Shown piece after piece: positions 58,981 to 64,000 of a stretch of 64,000 nucleotides of DNA. The position numbers and the translations under genes are program-made. Position 1 is the stretch's first letter, and every line of letters starts with the position of its first letter. The DNA is from Gerris lacustris (taxonomy: Eukaryota; Arthropoda; Insecta; Hemiptera; Gerridae): assembly GCA_951217055.1 (NCBI GenBank), contig OX578276.1, positions 75,729,644 through 75,793,643 of the forward strand, given 5' to 3'. Under the pieces are notes generated by a model. That model was not told where the DNA came from, ran no database searches, and saw only the letters and a list, made by a program, of their open reading frames with translations.

Positions 58981-60144
58981 CAACAATTCTTTTAAAAAAA
59001 AAATTCTTGAAATAGCAAGCTTTGAGCTGTTCTTATTTAACTCAAGAAACTATTATTAGTTGAACTTAGCCCCGGCGGTCTTGCATAAAAGAGATCTATT
59101 TTCCCATCTAATCAGGGTTAAGGCAGGGTTGAAATAGTATTCTTAGGCAGGTATAGACATATTTCAGGTTAATGACGTTATTTAGAATGGATAAAGGTAC
59201 TTTGTGTGGGCTCGCAGAATATAACGGCAAAGCAATAAATATGTTAATGATACAAAAGCCGACCCGAGAAAAACTAGCGTAGGCAGACTATGATGCATGC
59301 CACACCAAAGGATCTATATACCCATTCCAATATTGCATGTTTTTAAAACAAAGCAACTGACCCCGGACACTTTCAAATTATTTATTCAGCCAATTGTGAC
59401 CCAGGTCAGGCTTATTTCGTTTTAGCCTCGTTTCGTCCAATGAAATAGGATCATAAAGCTACACTTAATAACACATCGTTAGAATTAATACTGTACTGTT
59501 CGTTAAGTTTTTACTTCCCAACCACTTTAATCATTGCTAGTTTAAGTATAGATTATTATATGTCAAAACTACTAAATGAAAAAAAATAAAAATAAAAATA
59601 TATCCAGGATCAGGCTAAAGAACTACCGAATTAATGAGCCCCTTACTTTGATAGATGATGGCTCGTTCAAAGACATCATAAACCTTTTGTGCAGAATTAT
59701 CAGGTATCTAATGGTAGTAAGTATAAGTTCGTCATTAGCCCTACTATAAATCGATAAAATTTAAAATATAATATCTAATTCATACCAACTATACAACACT
59801 TTCTTTTTATAATAGAAAGCCATTTTTTTAATATGGGAAAAAGCTATTTATATAAGCTTTAAACAAATTTAAAGGCATACTAGTGGATCTTTGAAGGAGT
59901 AAACTTTTTTACCTCTTAGATAAAATGACCCCTCGGCCTTCGTGATATGATAATGCCCAAAAATTTAAAGGAAATGTCGTTTAGTATGCTTGGATATTTT
60001 ATTATGCATTCTTTGCTAGAAATAAATGAAACTAATAAATTTATGTCTAGAATAAATAATGTTTAGTGCACTATCCTGAAAGTAAAAAAAAAAAAAAAAT
60101 TCTCAATTTCGGTTCTGACGATTTTTATATATAATGTATATATA

Positions 60145-61078
60145 CAGGGTGGTCCAAAAGTCTCCCCCCCTCCTCTTAACTTTTGAACGGTATGAGATAA
60201 ATTAATGAAACTTAGGGGATCTCTACTATGCAAAGGGAAGTTTGTTTTCATGCAATCACTTACTAGGGGCAACCACCCACTTTGCCCCCAGGCCACCCAA
60301 CTTCAGAATTTCAAATTGGAATGTATATTTTTGTTAGCATATTTGGATTCTACGGTGAAAAACAATAAACTTTTACTTGAAAATATTTTTTATACTTCCA
60401 ATATTTTGCCCCCTATAGAGGGGCAAAGATAGCAAAATAACCCTTCCGATAATACGTTGTAAAATCTAAACGGTTAGAGATAAATTAATGAAACTTGGGG
60501 GATCTGTTCCTTGTAAAGGGAAGTTTGTATTCATGCAATCGCGCAGTAACAGGCTGACTAACTTCAAAAATTTAACCAAGAGTGTATATTTTTGATAGCA
60601 GATTTAGATTCTGCGACGAAAAATAAAAATATTTTACTTCAAACTTTTTTTTCTATCTCCAATATTTTGCCCCCAATAGGGAGGCAGAGGTATAAAAATG
60701 GTAAATTTCAGCGCCTGGGGGAAAATGGTGGTTGCCCCTAGTACGTGAGTGGATGAATACACACGTCCCTTTACATGGTACAGATCCCCCAAATTTCATT
60801 ACTTTATTTCTAACAGTTTAGATTTTATAATGATCTAAGAGTTATTTTTTTACTATTTCTGGAGCATTATTTTGCTATCTTTGCCCCCCTGTAGGGGGCA
60901 AAATATTGGTGATAGAAAAAATAGTTACAAGTAAAAGTTTATTGTTTTTCAACGTAGAATCTAAATATACTATCAAAAATATACATTCCAATTTGAAATT
61001 TTGAAGTTGGGTGGCCTGGGGGCAAAGTGGGTGGTTGCCCCTAGTAGGCGATTGCATGAAAACTTTTGGACCACCCTG
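60145..61078. mobile_element. TACAGGGTG-type element (934 bp) with TA duplication
   Basis: CAGGGTGGTCCAAAAGT is mirrored by ACTTTTGGACCACCCTG, each flanked by TA. The left arm (60190-60430) and right arm (60870-61050) are inverted copies (TTAGGGGCAACCACCCACTT and equivalents), and a third, direct, partial copy lies at 60476-60680. ORFs 60205-60432 and 60875-61090 are mirror images of each other. No transposase. Confidence 0.8.
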
Positions 61079-61279
61079 TATAATGCCCATTTAAATACGA
61101 ATCCAACAATATAATTAGTTAATAAAAATCCTTGTTTCCAAGATATTGATAAAAATAAATTTGTTGAATATCGAAAACTTACTTTAAAAACCTAACTTTT
61201 TACTTTTGATATTCAACAAAATCAGATTTATTTTAATCAATATCGTGGAAACTATGTTTCCAGGGAAAACGGCTTATAT

Positions 61280-62155
61280 CGTTGGATTCGTATTTTACAT
61301 TTTTTTCAATCAAAACTGTCAGTCCCTTGATCGAATAATAATTTTCATCTACGATTGATACGAAATATAAACATTATATCTCGGTTTAGATGCATAGAAA
61401 GTGATTCTTTTCGTAGCTGTATTCAATGCGCATGCGCGTTCATAATGAGGTGAAGAATTCCTCTTTTCTTCCGCCCTAGGTCGGAAAAAAGAGGAATTCC
61501 TCACCTTAACGCATGATTAGCGAGTTTGTTTACATTCTAATTTGCTGTTTTTTAATTAAAGTTACTGTTTATATCGAGTTTTTAGAGAAAACGATTTAAG
61601 TGATTATGAAGAAAATGAGGAGAGTTATACGCCTTTCGAAATAATTAATTCGCCACAAAGTACAACTAATGAATTAATGTCATCTTAATCAAAAGAGAAA
61701 TACGTACTTACGTACAGGAAGTTTATTTTTTTATTCTGTATTTATTATTAAAATCCACCATCTTAGATAAAGTACGGTACGCCACTCGTGCGAAAACTGA
61801 TTTTTTCTTTACTCGTGTGGTTAACTACCCTCGCTGTCGCTCGGTTACAAACTCCACACTCGCAAGCAAAATGCTACTTTCCGCACTAGACGCGTAATGT
61901 GCTATTTTTCACGTTTTTTTTTCAGTTTTCAGGGGGATATTGCTCCTAAATTTAGAGCTAAAGTACCTATATTATTAGATTTTAACTCGGAGTGTTTAAT
62001 TTTAATCAAATTTAATCGAAATCAGCCCAGTAGTTTGGGATCCACGAGTCTGCACAGACTATAGACGACAAACTACAGATTACAGAGAAAAAAATGTTAA
62101 AAACAACTTTTTTAGACTCAAAATCGAATTTTTGCACCATCACAATACTCTCTAC
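61280..62155 (+). repeat. Dispersed block split by the 575-bp element
   Basis: The left piece up to 61346 (CCTTGATCGAATAATAATTTTC) and the right piece from 61914 (ATTTTTCACG, then AAATCAGCCCAGTAGTTTGGG) are the two halves of the block found intact at 29345-29700. This gives an empty-site comparison for the insertion. Confidence 0.65.
61347..61913 (+). mobile_element. 575-bp element, copy 4 (diverged)
   Basis: Palindrome at about 61452-61505 with a changed centre (TTCCGCCCTAGGTCGGAA). ORF region (about 61590-61690) without the ATG and with an internal stop. The hairpin tail is present (AGTACGGTACGC to GCGTAATGTGCT). AT-rich flanks ATTTTC and ATTTTTC may be a target duplication. Confidence 0.7.
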
Positions 62156-62428
62156 TATACTATAAATACTACATACATTAAGAAACATCTTAATAATAAG
62201 GAATAATGTACAATGTTATACAAGGCTTTGGAAATTCCTTAAATTTAATTATCTTTAATATTGGAGATTCAAAGATCATGATGATTAAACGATACGTCCT
62301 CATCAAACATGGTTTTCTTTAGTAAAATTAATACGTAAATAACAGACGTTAATGTAACAAGAATTCATCGAGGTATGTTTTAAATCAAATATATTCAAAA
62401 AATGTTAATTAGTCGTCCCCTTAATCAT

Positions 62429-62606
62429 TTAGAATGTAGGGGTTTGCAAAGAGCATATCACCGTCACCTGAGTCTCCGGACTTTCTTCAAATGGCATGTC
62501 AGCATATCCTTTTGTGCTTAAGGGCGTCCGTGACAATAATATAAAATAAGGATTACGGGAGGAATTATCTCCACCACGGATAACATTTTTGTAAAAGAAA
62601 AAAAAA
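62429..62606 (-). other. Candidate last exon, unrecognised protein
   Basis: A frame open for about 58 codons to TAA (62431-62429) includes GGDNSSRNPYFILLSRTPLS and then GYADMPFEESPETQVTV. Composition is not low-complexity, and it lies in sequence not repeated elsewhere in the window. No clean acceptor precedes it (a long T-run without AG). It might join the candidate exon at 62882-63056. I know no homologue. Confidence 0.25.
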
Positions 62607-62881
62607 CTACTTCAAAATTTAAATACACTTATTGACGATGGATCGTATAACTGAAGTCCTTTATCTTTATTTTAATGTTCCTCCTTGCTGTTTTATTCCT
62701 CTTCATATGTTATTCAGTTAAACCTGAATAAAATAACCATTATTCCCGAATTTCCTAATCGCAGGGATAAAAGGAATATATGTAAGAATATAATATAAAG
62801 AGAAGGTTTGCTTAAATTTTGCTTGAAAAGGAAATAAGAGAATAAGTAGAATAAGTATACACTTTTTTACCCTTAATTAAC

Positions 62882-63056
62882 TTATATTAACCCGTTTTTT
62901 GATCTGTATTCTTGTCTTTGGTTGTTACTTTTTTCATTTATTTCAATTTTAAACCTGTTCTTTATTTTTTTAACCTTCAAAAATCTCTTCGCCAGATCAT
63001 TGATTGTTTTTGGCTTATGGACTAATGATGACCATGTTTGGTAGAAAACTTGATCT
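62882..63056 (-). other. Candidate exon, unrecognised protein
   Basis: A good minus-strand acceptor (TATTTTAG ending at 63057) opens a frame reading DQVFYQTWSSLVHKPKTIND and LAKRFLKVKKIKNRF before TAA at 62884-62882. The first half looks like real protein, the second is Lys/Asn-rich and may be intron if a weak donor (GTTAAA after FLK) is used. No family recognised. Confidence 0.25.
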
Positions 63057-63207
63057 CTAAAATATACAATTATTAGTGAAGGAAGATTGATTTTATTTCT
63101 TTTTGATTTACTTAACTTTTCAGCTTATTGTCCTCAATTTACATTATTATTTTTAATGTATGTATTTAAATTTAATAGTCGAGTAAAATATATATGTATT
63201 GTACTAT

Positions 63208-63925
<718 letters not shown>

Positions 63926-64000
63926 AGTTCACACATGTTAATTTGTTAATTTTTAATTTGTGTTCGTCCTTTTTTGTTAATTTTTAAATATTATAACATT

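Overview
This is eukaryotic nuclear DNA, very A+T-rich and packed with transposons. Two conserved animal genes split by spliceosomal introns, insect-style hAT, piggyBac-like, pogo/mariner-like and foldback elements, and a non-LTR retrotransposon carrying RNase H all point to an arthropod, most likely an insect with a large genome. I cannot name the species.

Left part (1-18 kb). A probable last exon of an unrecognised plus-strand gene ends at 2040. The complete minus-strand gene for Eaf6/MEAF6, a subunit of MYST histone acetyltransferase complexes, lies at 9900-13072 (4 coding exons, 186 aa). Around it are miniature inverted-repeat elements (pogo/Tigger-like, TTAA-type, hairpins with embedded tRNA-like sequence) and the first copy of a 575-bp mobile element carrying a 52-codon ORF and a perfect palindrome.

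Middle (18-33 kb). The complete minus-strand PEX2 gene (peroxisomal RING E3 ligase subunit) spans 18079-32779: 7 coding exons, 293 aa, every coding intron in phase 0. Its 8.2-kb intron (19347-27563) holds a 4.7-kb decayed hAT transposon with perfect 8-bp target duplications, into which a second hAT (also with a perfect 8-bp duplication) and a 1.7-kb near-complete palindrome have been inserted. Other PEX2 introns carry a further foldback element and several MITEs.

Right part (33-64 kb). No conserved host gene was recognised. A 5'-truncated non-LTR retrotransposon (reverse transcriptase, RNase H, zinc knuckle) at 35324-38414 has a perfect 12-bp target duplication and one in-frame stop; it landed in a copy of the 575-bp element, and another copy lies in inverted orientation next to it. 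Then come a TIR element of three G-rich repeats, a non-autonomous hAT-like element carrying two tandem arrays (one built on a YY1-like motif), a 467-bp hAT with a perfect 8-bp duplication, a 1.6-kb palindrome, long (AT)n tracts next to a ~290-bp repeat, and a TACAGGGTG-type element. Two weak minus-strand exon candidates lie near the right edge.

The host genes are ordinary housekeeping genes. The remarkable content is the density and nesting of non-autonomous elements, several of which are not covered by any family I can name.
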